Numbered from the stretch's first letter, positions 9,565 through 17,595 are shown. The stretch: 64,000 nucleotides of DNA from Anaerolineae bacterium (GCA_022013685.1 JAKLPV010000070.1:1-64000), one strand, 5' to 3'. Notes: generated from the letters alone by a model not told the origin. Numbers and translations are program-made.

Positions 9565-9699
9565 GGTACTCTCCCTTCCAATGATGAGAATGAGGGGCAG
9601 TAAGGTTAAAATGAGTATACAAGATTCAAACAAGCAAATCAACACCGTAATCCAGGCGAGGCTTGCTGGGCAGGCCTCACCGTTTCTGTTGTTTGTTTT

Positions 9700-10075
9700 G
9701 CGTTTTTGGTTTGCTTTAAGAATTAAACAAGGATGTATAAAGAATATACTTATTTAGTATTCGTAGTAGGCGCTGTGGATATGTGGATAAACCCGCCTGA
9801 GCCGCCATATCTGGTGGGCAAGTCTGTGCCGCGGGGCCTATCTGCGGGTTTTCTTGAGGCTGCGCATGCGCGGGGCTGTGGAGAAAAGAGATGAAACCTT
9901 TTTCTTGCGCGGGCGGGGCGTGCTTTCAGGAAACAGCGTTTCCATAAATTGGGTTATCGAAAAGACGCCCCCCATATATGGGGGGCGTCTTTTGTGCAAT
10001 CATCGAACACTTGAGCAGGTTGTCCACAGTAAAGCAATGTTATCCACAGTTTTAAGGCACTTATCCACAGGCTGG
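9700..10075. other. oriC: Candidate chromosomal replication origin (DnaA-box cluster)
   Basis: Within a 563-base gene-free stretch (9565-10127) I see perfect DnaA boxes TTATCCACA at 10040-10048 and 10061-10069 on the plus strand and at 9782-9790 on the minus strand. One-mismatch boxes are TTGTCCACA at 10020, ATATCCACA at 9774 (minus) and TTCTCCACA at 9877 (minus). The three plus boxes are spaced 20 and 21 bases apart, about two helical turns. An AT-rich tract (about 9710-9765) could be the unwinding element. All genes to the left are transcribed away from it. dnaA itself is not in the window. Confidence 0.65.
9960..9993. terminator. Perfect GC-rich palindrome, probable bidirectional terminator
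   Basis: Two 14-base arms (AAAAGACGCCCCCC and its complement) around ATATAT form a perfect palindrome that ends in T4 on either strand. On the minus strand it lies 135 bases downstream of the nucleotidyltransferase gene, so it would stop that transcript before it crosses the DnaA boxes at 9774-9885. It sits between the left and right DnaA-box groups. Confidence 0.7.
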
Positions 10076-10127
10076 ATGGATTTTTTGTGGCCTTGTTTGC
10101 AAAGGGATACCCATATGTGGGTTAAGG

Positions 10128-11123
10128 CTACACGTCATATTGGGCGGTCATGGCGTCCAGGGTCTCTTCCAGCACGTCCAGATAGTGATCCAAACCTTGC
10201 AGGCGCAGGCTTAGGCCGGATGCATCCAGCCCCAATGTTTGCAAGACAGCCAGCCAGTCGTTTTGCTGGGCTTCGTTCAGGGTGCCGGTCTCGGCGCACA
10301 GCGACCAGGTGTGCAACAGTGGCCACAGGCAGGCCGAAGGGGATTCGGTGGCGAGCAGGGCCAGCAGGGCTTGCTTGTAATACTCCAGCCGGGCGGCGTG
10401 GATACGCAGGTCGTTGGGGGGCTGCTGGGCCGCCGCCTGCAGAAAGGCTGCTTCCCAGGCCGGCAGCCAGGCACGCAGGATTTCGGGATCCAGGTCCAGG
10501 CCGCCGAGCAGGGCCAGCAGGGTATCGGTCAATTCGGGGTGGCCGGCCAATTCGGCGCGCCTGGGGAACTCCAACAGGAAGCGCCGCTCGGCCAGGGGAA
10601 ATCCACCCAGGACGGCCAGGGCGTTGGCGGCATTTTCGACCATGGTCAGGTATTCGGGCAGGGTCGGTTCACTGCCCAACTGCGTCATTGTCCAGGCTTC
10701 GCGAGCCGGGCCAGCGAAGGTGCGGGCGCGCCCCAGCAGGTTGGCCGGGTCATCAAACTGGGCGCGCAAGATCGACTGGGTGTACTCGAAAAACTTGCCT
10801 TTTTCATGCAGCAGTTGCGGGTTCCACATGGTCCATCCGCGCCAGGGATCGCTGCGCAGCTCACGTGGTTTGGCGTACAGGCTTTCGGCTTCAAAGACGA
10901 TATCGAGATGGATTTCATTGGATATTTTTACGATTTCGCGCTCGAAGGACGGCTCGTTTTTGGTGATCACCAGCAGGTCTATGTCGGTGCTGCCGCCCAG
11001 AAGCGGTTCGTCCCTGAGCACAGAACCGATCAGGAAAACGGCGACCACGCTTGGGTCCGCTTTGAAGCGTTTGTCCACCGTATCGCGCGCCAGTTTAATC
11101 AGCATCTCTCGGGTAATGCGCAT
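10128..11123 (-). CDS. Nucleotidyltransferase-domain protein
   Basis: A 331-residue protein with an N-terminal nucleotidyltransferase domain: the signature GSVLRDEPLLGGSTDIDLLV (residues ~33-52) gives the GS and DxD elements that bind NTP and metal, and HLDIVF provides the probable third acidic residue. The remaining ~200 residues are helical, like the C-terminal half of aminoglycoside-type nucleotidyltransferases, but the substrate cannot be told. Start chosen at the ATG at 11123, which has GGAG six bases upstream; the ORF-track start lies inside the upstream gene. It begins one base after the deoxynucleoside kinase stop, so the two are one unit. Confidence 0.8.
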   Translation of the reverse strand: MRITREMLIKLARDTVDKRFKADPSVVAVFLIGSVLRDEPLLGGSTDIDLLVITKNEPSFEREIVKISNEIHLDIVFEAESLYAKPRELRSDPWRGWTMWNPQLLHEKGKFFEYTQSILRAQFDDPANLLGRARTFAGPAREAWTMTQLGSEPTLPEYLTMVENAANALAVLGGFPLAERRFLLEFPRRAELAGHPELTDTLLALLGGLDLDPEILRAWLPAWEAAFLQAAAQQPPNDLRIHAARLEYYKQALLALLATESPSACLWPLLHTWSLCAETGTLNEAQQNDWLAVLQTLGLDASGLSLRLQGLDHYLDVLEETLDAMTAQYDV

Positions 11124-11124
11124 C

Positions 11125-11760
11125 TCAATCTCCATCGATCAGCGTAGGTTGGAAGGGCGAAATCCCCAGCGCCTCGCGGATTCGGTTTTCTATCAGGTTC
11201 AGGTGTTCAGGGTAGCGCACAAAGTCGATCGGGTTGCTGTCGATGACCAGCTTGGGGCTGTTGGTCTGGGCAAAAAAATCGTCATAAGCGGCGGCCAGCT
11301 CGGCGATGTAACCGCGTTCCATGGCGCGCTCATAAAAGCGGTCGCGCAAGGCGATGCGTGCCATGAGCGTATCGACGCTGGCCGAAAGGTAGACCGTCAG
11401 GTCGGGCAGCGGGATTTTTTCGGCCAGGGCCTCGTGCACGCGGTGGTACATGGTCAGTTCGTCGCCCTGCAGGTTGATGCGCGCGAAAAGCGAGTCTTTG
11501 GCGAAGGTGTAATCGGCCAGCAGGCTTTTGCCGGTGTTCAAAATGGCCGGAACCGTGCTGTTTTGCTGGCGGTAGCGGCTGAGCAGGAAGAAAATCTGGG
11601 TTTGGAAGGCATAGCGCGCCCGGTCGCCGTAAAAATCGGAAAGGAACGGGTTTTCCTCGAAAACTTCGAGCAAAATTTCGGTATTTTCGAAACGCGGCTG
11701 CAGCAGGCGCGCGAGGGTGGTCTTACCGACCCCGATCACACCTTCGATGGCGATGTACAT
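11125..11760 (-). CDS. Deoxynucleoside kinase
   Basis: A 211-residue kinase of the deoxyadenosine/deoxycytidine/deoxyguanosine kinase family, which phosphorylates salvaged deoxynucleosides. The P-loop is GVIGVGKTT (residues 7-15); EVFEENPFL is the family's substrate-side glutamate region, and the segment ALRDRFYERAME carries the lid arginines. LPDLTVYLSASVDTL is the usual strand before the lid. GGGAG lies upstream of the start. It heads a unit with the nucleotidyltransferase gene. Which base it prefers cannot be read from the sequence. Confidence 0.92.
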   Translation of the reverse strand: MYIAIEGVIGVGKTTLARLLQPRFENTEILLEVFEENPFLSDFYGDRARYAFQTQIFFLLSRYRQQNSTVPAILNTGKSLLADYTFAKDSLFARINLQGDELTMYHRVHEALAEKIPLPDLTVYLSASVDTLMARIALRDRFYERAMERGYIAELAAAYDDFFAQTNSPKLVIDSNPIDFVRYPEHLNLIENRIREALGISPFQPTLIDGD

Positions 11761-11854
11761 GCGGCGACTCCCGGAAAATGATGGTTAAGGATACCATAAA
11801 TCAAAGGCAGAAGGATGAATGATGAAGTCAGAATTCTGCGCGTATAATAGCGGC

Positions 11855-12289
11855 ATGTCGATTTATGAACGTCTCGTTTATGCGCGAAAAAGCCGATTTT
11901 TCGGAAAAATCGCCTATTTTTTGTTAAAACTGATGGGGGTGGAGATTCCCGTTTCGGTGGCGATCGGCCCCGGATTTTTGCTCCACCATGGCGGGGTGGG
12001 AGTCGTCATCCACCCGAAGGCGGTCCTCGGCGCGCGGGTCGGGGTCTACCCCGGAGTGACTCTCGGTCGCGCCGACGTTTACCGCCCGGCATCGCAATCC
12101 GCTTTCGAGGGGATTGTCATCGAAGACGATGTGATCCTCGGCGCCGGGGCCAAAATCCTGTGCGACAGCGGCATCCTGCGCCTTGGGCGTGGAACGGTGG
12201 TTGGCGCGAACGCCGTCTTGACCCAGTCGACCGGCGAAAATGAGATCTGGGCGGGCATCCCGGCCAAAAAAGTGGGGATGCGAGTTTGA
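11855..12289 (+). CDS. Serine-acetyltransferase-like hexapeptide acyltransferase
   Basis: A 144-residue left-handed beta-helix protein like the C-terminal half of serine O-acetyltransferase. GPGFLLHHGGVGVVIHPKAV matches the CysE-type start with catalytic His, and repeats such as VIEDDVILGAGAKIL and WAGIPAKKVG follow. It lacks the CysE N-terminal helical domain, so it is more likely an acetyltransferase for a sugar or polysaccharide. I chose MSIYERLVYA as start: a perfect TATAAT at 11843-11848 ends only six bases before this ATG, suggesting a leaderless message. The ORF-track start lies upstream of that promoter. Confidence 0.8.
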   Translation: MSIYERLVYARKSRFFGKIAYFLLKLMGVEIPVSVAIGPGFLLHHGGVGVVIHPKAVLGARVGVYPGVTLGRADVYRPASQSAFEGIVIEDDVILGAGAKILCDSGILRLGRGTVVGANAVLTQSTGENEIWAGIPAKKVGMRV

Positions 12290-12362
12290 AACGGACTTTA
12301 TCGCGGACTCACGGACGGAAATGGCAAACGGAATTGCGGGTAGGAATTAAGAGAGATGATAA

Positions 12363-13118
12363 ATGACAGATGTTTTGGGCAATGAGATTTTTTGGGCTGT
12401 TCATAAAGATTTGCCGCGCGAGGCCCCCGGAGATGATGCTTCGACCCTGCGGGCCTTTGCGATGCTAAAAGATTTGCCCGCTGAACCGAATATTCTTGAT
12501 ATCGGCTGCGGTCCCGGCGCACAGACGGTGGCCCTGGCGCGCGCCAGCCAGGCCAATATCGTCGCGGTTGATACCCATCAACCCTTTTTAGATGATCTTG
12601 TCCGTCGCGCGGCGCGGGCCGGAGTGGCGGAGCGCATCAAACCGGTCAATGCTTCGATGTTCGATCTGGCTTTTGACGAGCGTTTTGATCTGATCTGGTC
12701 GGAAGGTGCGATTTACATCATTGGATTTGAAGAAGGCTTGCGCAAGTGGGGTTCGTTGTTGAAGCCGGGCGGTTATATGGCGGTAACAGAGATCTCCTGG
12801 CTCAAACCGGATGTATCAAATGAATCCGCCCGCTTCTGGCTGGATGGGTATCCCGCCATGGCAACAGTTGAAGAGAACCTGGCTCGCGTGGCCCGGGCTG
12901 GTTACCAGCCTCTGGGGCATTTTACGCTGCCCGAAAGCGCCTGGTGGAATTTGTACTATCATCCGATGGCAGAACGGATCACGCAATTGCGCGAGATGTA
13001 TCGCGAAAACGCGGCCGCTCAGGAAATTCTGGATATCGAGTATGCTGAAATCGAGCTTTATCGCAAACATTCGAATGATTATGGGTATGTCTTTTATGTG
13101 ATGAAAGCGGATTGTTGA
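12363..13118 (+). CDS. Class I SAM-dependent methyltransferase
   Basis: A 251-residue methyltransferase with the SAM-binding motif ILDIGCGPGAQT (residues ~44-55), acidic motif II end AVDTH, and the later FDLIWSEGAIY and LLKPGGYMAVTE motifs of the Methyltransf_11/25 group. The C-terminal third, rich in aromatic residues, probably forms the substrate pocket; the substrate is unknown. It lies four bases before the glycosyltransferase gene, so the pair may modify a sugar or lipid together. Confidence 0.88.
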   Translation: MTDVLGNEIFWAVHKDLPREAPGDDASTLRAFAMLKDLPAEPNILDIGCGPGAQTVALARASQANIVAVDTHQPFLDDLVRRAARAGVAERIKPVNASMFDLAFDERFDLIWSEGAIYIIGFEEGLRKWGSLLKPGGYMAVTEISWLKPDVSNESARFWLDGYPAMATVEENLARVARAGYQPLGHFTLPESAWWNLYYHPMAERITQLREMYRENAAAQEILDIEYAEIELYRKHSNDYGYVFYVMKADC

Positions 13119-13122
13119 ACAG

Positions 13123-14127
13123 ATGACTGAGCGGATTTGTATTGTCCCTAAAGTGCATGGCGTCGGCGGCATGGTCTCCTTTCTCCACAAGTTTTCCTCG
13201 GCTGTGGAGAAACGCGGCGTCGCGGTCACTTACGATTTAACGGACGAACCTTACAGCGCGATCCTGGTGATCGGTGGGTCGAGACAACTTCTCTCACTTT
13301 TCAGGGCAAGACAAAGGGTTGTCCAGCGCCTTGACGGGATCAACTGGATCCACCGCAAAAAGCCGATTTCGTTGAAGCATTCCCTGCGTTCGGAATACGG
13401 CAACTTTGTCCTGAGTTTGATCCGGCGCTTTGTGGCGGACCGGATCGTTTACCAGAGTGAATTTTCGCGCGTCTGGTGGAATGGTTGGTTTGGAACGCTC
13501 AAAACCCCGTTTTCGGTGGTGCATAATGCGGTCGATTTGGATGTTTACCGTCCCGTAACGCGAATTGCCAATTCGCGCAACCGTTTGTTGGTTGTGGAAG
13601 GTTCGATGGGCGGCGGTTACGAGGGCGGGCTGGCAAACGCCGTCCAGCTGGCAGAGGCGACCTGCGGCCTGGTTTCGAAACCGCTGGAGTTGATGGTGGT
13701 TGGGGAAGTGGATGAGGCGCTCAAGGCGGAGTGGAATGCCAAAAGCGCTGTGCCGATCGTCTGGGCGGGCAAGGTTTCGAGGGAGAGCATCCCACAGCTG
13801 ATGAACGAGGCCCAGGCCCTGTTTTCTGCGGATGTTCACCCGGCCTGCCCAAACTCGGTCATCGAAGCGCTGGCCTGCGGCCTGCCGGTCGTGGCCTACG
13901 ATACCGGCTCGCTTTCCGAGCTGGTCCCGGCTTCGGCGGGGGTGGTGGTTCCCTATGGCGCGAACCCCTGGAATTTGGAAACGCCCATTGTCGGGCCGCT
14001 GGCGCAGGGGCTGGCGGAGGTGCTGGACAGGCAACAAAAATTCCGCGAGGGCGCCAGGGCGCACGCGGAATCTTCTTTTGGGTTGGAGGCAATGACAGAG
14101 AAATATCTGGATGCGTTGTTGGGGTAG
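13123..14127 (+). CDS. Glycosyltransferase family 4 protein
   Basis: A 334-residue GT-B glycosyltransferase. The N-terminal glycine-rich VHGVGGMVSF and the C-terminal donor-binding segment PACPNSVIEALACGLPVVAYD (an EX7E-like region) are typical of GT4 retaining enzymes that build surface polysaccharides or glycolipids. FSVVHNAVDLDVYRP is the usual hinge motif. Donor and acceptor are not predictable. It follows the methyltransferase by four bases and converges on the nucleotidyltransferase pair with only four bases between stops. Confidence 0.88.
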   Translation: MTERICIVPKVHGVGGMVSFLHKFSSAVEKRGVAVTYDLTDEPYSAILVIGGSRQLLSLFRARQRVVQRLDGINWIHRKKPISLKHSLRSEYGNFVLSLIRRFVADRIVYQSEFSRVWWNGWFGTLKTPFSVVHNAVDLDVYRPVTRIANSRNRLLVVEGSMGGGYEGGLANAVQLAEATCGLVSKPLELMVVGEVDEALKAEWNAKSAVPIVWAGKVSRESIPQLMNEAQALFSADVHPACPNSVIEALACGLPVVAYDTGSLSELVPASAGVVVPYGANPWNLETPIVGPLAQGLAEVLDRQQKFREGARAHAESSFGLEAMTEKYLDALLG

Positions 14128-14131
14128 TTTT

Positions 14132-14578
14132 TTAGGAATTTTCCAGTAAATCGGCATCTATTAAATCTTGGGGTCGTCCCGATGCCCGTTTTGCGGTCAC
14201 CAAATCTTGTTTGGAAATAAAATTAACTTTGAGCCCATCAAAATCTACAATTTGGCGGCGGGGCCAGCATTTTTCAAAAGTTGCGCCGGGAATTCCCATC
14301 AGGACATCAACACGGACAGGGGGAACACCCATTTGATAAAAATAGCCTTCTTCAGAAAAATCATCAACGCTCATCTCTGTTAATGGCGCACCAAATTCTT
14401 TTAGAGATTTATAAACCGCTTCGGCATTGGCAGTATCTGTACTAATCCAAAGATCAAGATCTTTGGTAAAACGAGGCTCACCGTATTGGATGACGGCGTA
14501 GCCACCAATTACCAAATATTTAACGCGGTTGTCGTTGAAAATTTGTAACAGATCGCTGAAGTCTGAGTTGACGAACAT
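14132..14578 (-). CDS. DUF6036/AbiEii-like nucleotidyltransferase
   Basis: A 148-residue minimal nucleotidyltransferase. YLVIGGYAVIQYGEPRFTKD carries the GG/GS-type nucleotide motif and FTKDLDLWIS the DxD metal site; VRVDVLMGI supplies the third acidic strand. Such proteins are often grouped with AbiEii/MNT toxins or DUF6036. Its start overlaps the 3' end of the upstream 68-residue gene by 59 bases in another frame, so translation is probably coupled. Toxin-antitoxin function is an inference from layout and family. Confidence 0.78.
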   Translation of the reverse strand: MFVNSDFSDLLQIFNDNRVKYLVIGGYAVIQYGEPRFTKDLDLWISTDTANAEAVYKSLKEFGAPLTEMSVDDFSEEGYFYQMGVPPVRVDVLMGIPGATFEKCWPRRQIVDFDGLKVNFISKQDLVTAKRASGRPQDLIDADLLENS

Positions 14579-14726
14579 CGAGTCCCTTGACTTTCATATA
14601 ATGGACGATTATTTCCCATGTGGCATCAAAACGGGCCTTGGCCGGCTGGGATTGCCAGAATTGCAGGTCAAAAGACCTGTCCAAATCTTTTAATTTGCCT
14701 TTTCGTTCGGTGAATTCAGTTCTCAT
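14520..14726 (-). CDS. Small partner protein of nucleotidyltransferase
   Basis: A 68-residue basic protein. The pattern FDLQFWQSQ, ARFDATWEII and RLQRSV is one I associate with short proteins encoded just before such nucleotidyltransferases in many bacteria, though I cannot run a search. It overlaps the following gene by 59 bases. A TATAAC preceded by TG (extended -10) lies six bases before the ATG, with no ribosome site, suggesting leaderless expression. If the pair is a toxin-antitoxin module this would be the regulator or antitoxin, but it shows no DNA-binding motif I can name. Confidence 0.65.
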   Translation of the reverse strand: MRTEFTERKGKLKDLDRSFDLQFWQSQPAKARFDATWEIIVHYMKVKGLDVRQLRLQRSVTNFQRQPR

Positions 14727-14746
14727 ACTTTCGTTATATCACAAAA

Positions 14747-15835
14747 TTAACCTCTTATATTGACTCCAAATCCCGGCTCAGCCAGGATTTTTCCATCTTT
14801 ATAGGCTTCCTGTCCGCGCAGGACAACGCGCGTGACGCGGCCTTTGACCTGCCAGCCCTCGAAGGGGGTCCAGCCGCAGCGCGAGTGCATTTCTGCGGCG
14901 CGGATCTCGTAGCGAGCATTCTCATCCACTTCGACCCAGGTTTCGGGCTGTTCGGGCAGTTTGAAGATGCGGCGCGGGTTGGTGACCGATTTTTCGATGA
15001 TCTGATCGATCGTCAGGCGTCCCTCGCTGACGGCAGTCAGCAGCAGCGGCAGGAGCGTTTCCAGACCGGGAAAACCGGGCGGGGGATTTTCGCCGTCTTT
15101 TTCGGCGAGGGTGTGCGGGGCGTGGTCGGTGGCGAAGCAGTCGATCACATCCAGGTTGGCCCAGAGCGCATCCACATCGGCTTTCGTGGCCAGGCGCGGG
15201 CGGACTTCGGCCCGCCCGCCGGAAAGGCCGCCGGAGCAGCAATCACAGCCAGCCGGGGCAAGCGGGATTCCGCCATCGGCCAGGAACAGGTGATGCGGGC
15301 AAACCTCGCAGGTGACTTTGATTCCGCGCGCTTTGGCTTCCTTGATCAGCAGGACTTCTTCTCGCAGCGAGATGTGCGCAATATGGATCGGTTTGTCGAA
15401 CAGTTGCGCCATCCAGATCGCGGCGGCCATGCTGCGGCTTTCGGAGTGGGTCACGATCGGCGTCGCATCCGGCCACAGACGGAAGTGCTCCATCCACAGG
15501 GTCATATCGTCGAGGCGCAGTTGGCCGAAGGTTGAGTCCAGGTACATTTTCAGGGCGGCGGCCTGTGAGGCTAGGCGGGCGACTTCGGCGGCATTCTCCG
15601 GACCGGCGCCGATGTATTGGGCGTAATCGCAACGGGCTTTGGTTTTTGCGGTCGCCAGCACAGCGCTGAGGGTGGCCTGGTCGAAAATGGGCGGTTTGGT
15701 GTTGGGCATGGCCAGCACCATCGTCACGCCGCCAGCCAGGGCCGAGGCCGTGCCGGTGTCGTAGTCTTCTTTGTGGGTTGCGCCGGGTTCGCGCAGGTGA
15801 ACGTGGGGGTCGATTAAGCCGGGGAGTTTGATCAT
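14747..15835 (-). CDS. pyrC: Dihydroorotase, CAD-like type
   Basis: A 362-residue dihydroorotase, which closes carbamoyl-aspartate to dihydroorotate in pyrimidine synthesis. PGLIDPHVHLREPG gives metal ligands His11 and His13; Lys96 (LKMYLD) is the likely carboxylated lysine, with His130, His154 and Asp237 (FATDHAPH) completing the site. Sequence and ligand spacing follow the dihydroorotase domain of animal CAD unusually closely (GFPGLETLLPLLLTAVSEGR), apart from an insert of about 11 residues containing CDCC near residue 197. The N-terminal strand region of longer bacterial enzymes is absent, as in CAD. It has its own transcript, because a terminator separates it from the permease gene upstream. 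Confidence 0.93.
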   Translation of the reverse strand: MIKLPGLIDPHVHLREPGATHKEDYDTGTASALAGGVTMVLAMPNTKPPIFDQATLSAVLATAKTKARCDYAQYIGAGPENAAEVARLASQAAALKMYLDSTFGQLRLDDMTLWMEHFRLWPDATPIVTHSESRSMAAAIWMAQLFDKPIHIAHISLREEVLLIKEAKARGIKVTCEVCPHHLFLADGGIPLAPAGCDCCSGGLSGGRAEVRPRLATKADVDALWANLDVIDCFATDHAPHTLAEKDGENPPPGFPGLETLLPLLLTAVSEGRLTIDQIIEKSVTNPRRIFKLPEQPETWVEVDENARYEIRAAEMHSRCGWTPFEGWQVKGRVTRVVLRGQEAYKDGKILAEPGFGVNIRG

Positions 15836-15950
15836 GGTCGGAGGTTGAAAGGTGAATCTTGAAGGTTAGGAATTTCGATTGAGCGGAATCAGGCATCGGG
15901 TGGGGTGCCGCGCGGAGGAAAAATTTTGCAGGGGTGAAAGCTTATCGAAA

Positions 15951-15987
15951 CAAAAAGGGATTGGGAACGAATCCGCTCCCAATCCCC
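15951..15987 (-). terminator. Terminator downstream of the uracil/xanthine permease
   Basis: GGGATTGGGA and TCCCAATCCC form a 10-bp stem, followed on the minus strand by TTTTTGTTTC. It lies 25 bases beyond the permease stop and separates it from pyrC. Confidence 0.88.
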
Positions 15988-16011
15988 AGTATAGCATTTT
16001 GTGGCTTTGTT

Positions 16012-17373
16012 TTATTCTGCCGGTTTGAAGATTGCGAAAACCAGGCTGACCAGGATGCCCAGGATTGCGGCAAAAACGATGGCCGGGATGCCCGCCGGGA
16101 AGAGCACGGGGACGATGAAGGGGAACAAACCGGAGGGCAGGGCCAGGTTGCCGCCGATGCCGGTAACGAGGATGATCGCGCCAATGGCCAGGTTCTTCGG
16201 GTCGAACAGGTTGACTTTCTCAGACTGGATCAGGGCGACACCTTGCATGCCGATCACACCGAACAGATAGATGGCCAGGCCGCCGGTCACTGCGACCGGG
16301 ATACTGTTGACGAGGCCGGCCAGTTTGCCAACGAAACCGAGCAGGATGGCGATTACGCCAGCAGTCATCAGGACGGGAACGGAGTAGTTGCGCGTAATGG
16401 CCATCAGCGAGTTGTTTTCACCATAATTGGTGCCCGCTGCGCCGCCCAGGAAACCGACGATCATGTCGTCGGTGCCATCCGCGACCAGGTTCAGGCCGAT
16501 CATTTCTTTGATATTGAGCGGTTTCTTACCGAGTTCGTGGGCCAGTTCATCAATGTACAGGCTCATCTGGTACAGGTGGGCTGTGCTTTCGGGGATGGTG
16601 GCGATGGCGATCAGGGCGATGCTGACAACCAGACCCCAGGCGTTGGGATCGGTGAAGGCCGGGAAGGTGATGGCGGGCATGCGGATCCATTCGGCGTTGG
16701 TGATGGCGCTGTAATCGATAATACCGAGCGCAGCGGAAACGGCATAGCCGAACAACGCGCCAAACAAAATTGGCAGCATCCCGAGCAAGCCTTTGCCGCG
16801 CAGGTAGACCGAGAACAGGATGGTGGCGATCAGGGTAACGAAGGCAACCAGCCAGTTGGCTCCGGCCATGCCGAGAGCTGCACCGGAGAGGGCCACCCCG
16901 ATCACGACAGCCATTGAACCGGTCACGATGGGAGGCAGGACGCGGTCAAGCGCGGCTTTGCCGAGGCGCATGATCAGCAGACCGACCAGGATATTGACGA
17001 TACCCGTGCCGATGATGCCGACCTGTACCAGGCGCACGCCTTCAGGGCAATAAACGGTGGTTGGGTCGCTAAAGCAGTCGCCCGCGTACAGGCTCATTGC
17101 GGTCACAACGACAGCGATATATGAAAACGATGAGCCGTAGTACATCGGGATTTTGCGCTGGGAAACCAGCAGGGCGATGATCGTGCCGATGCCGCTGGCC
17201 AGCAAGGTGACGCCGACATCGAACTTGGTCAGGATGGCGACCAGCACGGTGGCGGGGAACATCGTCAGCACCTGTTGGAAGCCGAGCGAAATCATGGCGC
17301 CCCAGGGCGGGGTGTCAGCGGGCAGGAAGCCCATGACGGTGGATTTGGTTATGGGTTTTGATTTTGCAGACAT
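16012..17373 (-). CDS. uraA: NCS2-family uracil/xanthine permease
   Basis: A 453-residue transporter of the nucleobase-cation symporter-2 family with about 12-14 membrane helices. AGTNYGENNSLMAITR matches the NCS2 signature around helix 10 (usually NxGxxxxTxxxxR; here the T position is Leu), and IATIPESTAHLY supplies the helix 8 acidic substrate residue. These proteins import uracil, xanthine or uric acid with protons. Proximity to a dihydroorotase gene favours uracil but does not prove it. The gene has a strong promoter and a terminator-bearing leader, so expression is probably controlled by attenuation. Confidence 0.92.
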   Translation of the reverse strand: MSAKSKPITKSTVMGFLPADTPPWGAMISLGFQQVLTMFPATVLVAILTKFDVGVTLLASGIGTIIALLVSQRKIPMYYGSSFSYIAVVVTAMSLYAGDCFSDPTTVYCPEGVRLVQVGIIGTGIVNILVGLLIMRLGKAALDRVLPPIVTGSMAVVIGVALSGAALGMAGANWLVAFVTLIATILFSVYLRGKGLLGMLPILFGALFGYAVSAALGIIDYSAITNAEWIRMPAITFPAFTDPNAWGLVVSIALIAIATIPESTAHLYQMSLYIDELAHELGKKPLNIKEMIGLNLVADGTDDMIVGFLGGAAGTNYGENNSLMAITRNYSVPVLMTAGVIAILLGFVGKLAGLVNSIPVAVTGGLAIYLFGVIGMQGVALIQSEKVNLFDPKNLAIGAIILVTGIGGNLALPSGLFPFIVPVLFPAGIPAIVFAAILGILVSLVFAIFKPAE

Positions 17374-17519
17374 TGCATTCTCCTCTTGATCTGATATGAT
17401 GGCAAAAAAAGAGAGCCGCTAAAAGCGACTCTCTGACTCTCGAAAAACAGAAACACCTGTTCCACCAATAAGTTTATGACAAATTCTTTCCCTGGTACGA
17501 TGGTGTTGTGTAGACATTG
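17374..17519 (-). promoter_or_regulatory. Attenuator leader of uraA
   Basis: The ~145-base 5' leader, read on the minus strand, contains a complete intrinsic terminator before the gene: AGAGAGTCGC pairs with GCGGCTCTCT around TTTTA, followed by seven T (17404-17434). Upstream, AACACC and GGTGTT, and an inner ACCA/TGGT pair, could form a competing structure. I do not recognise a purine, preQ1, PRPP or TPP riboswitch core, and the PyrR consensus is not clearly present. The sensor is unknown. Confidence 0.7.
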
Positions 17520-17525
17520 CGCCCA

Positions 17526-17553
17526 ATTCTATGCCGATTGAAAATTTTGTCAA
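17526..17553 (-). promoter_or_regulatory. Sigma-70-type promoter of uraA
   Basis: On the minus strand TTGACA (17548-17553) and TAGAAT (17526-17531) are separated by 16 bases. Transcription should start near 17519, leaving a leader of about 145 bases. Confidence 0.85.
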
Positions 17554-17595
17554 GAGGCAACTTCATTATGTGCATGGCTTTCTCAAAGAAGGGAA

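Noticed and set aside
9854-10966. 370-residue plus-strand ORF across the DnaA-box region
   Set aside because: Runs through the palindrome and DnaA boxes and then antisense to the nucleotidyltransferase; Arg/Gly-rich shadow composition.
10414-11781. 455-residue plus-strand ORF
   Set aside because: Antisense to the nucleotidyltransferase and deoxynucleoside kinase genes, which have clear motifs; no ribosome site and low-complexity Arg/Ser composition.
15836-17373. uraA-pyrC as one pyrimidine operon
   Set aside because: A strong terminator at 15951-15987 separates them, so joint control by the uraA leader is unlikely.
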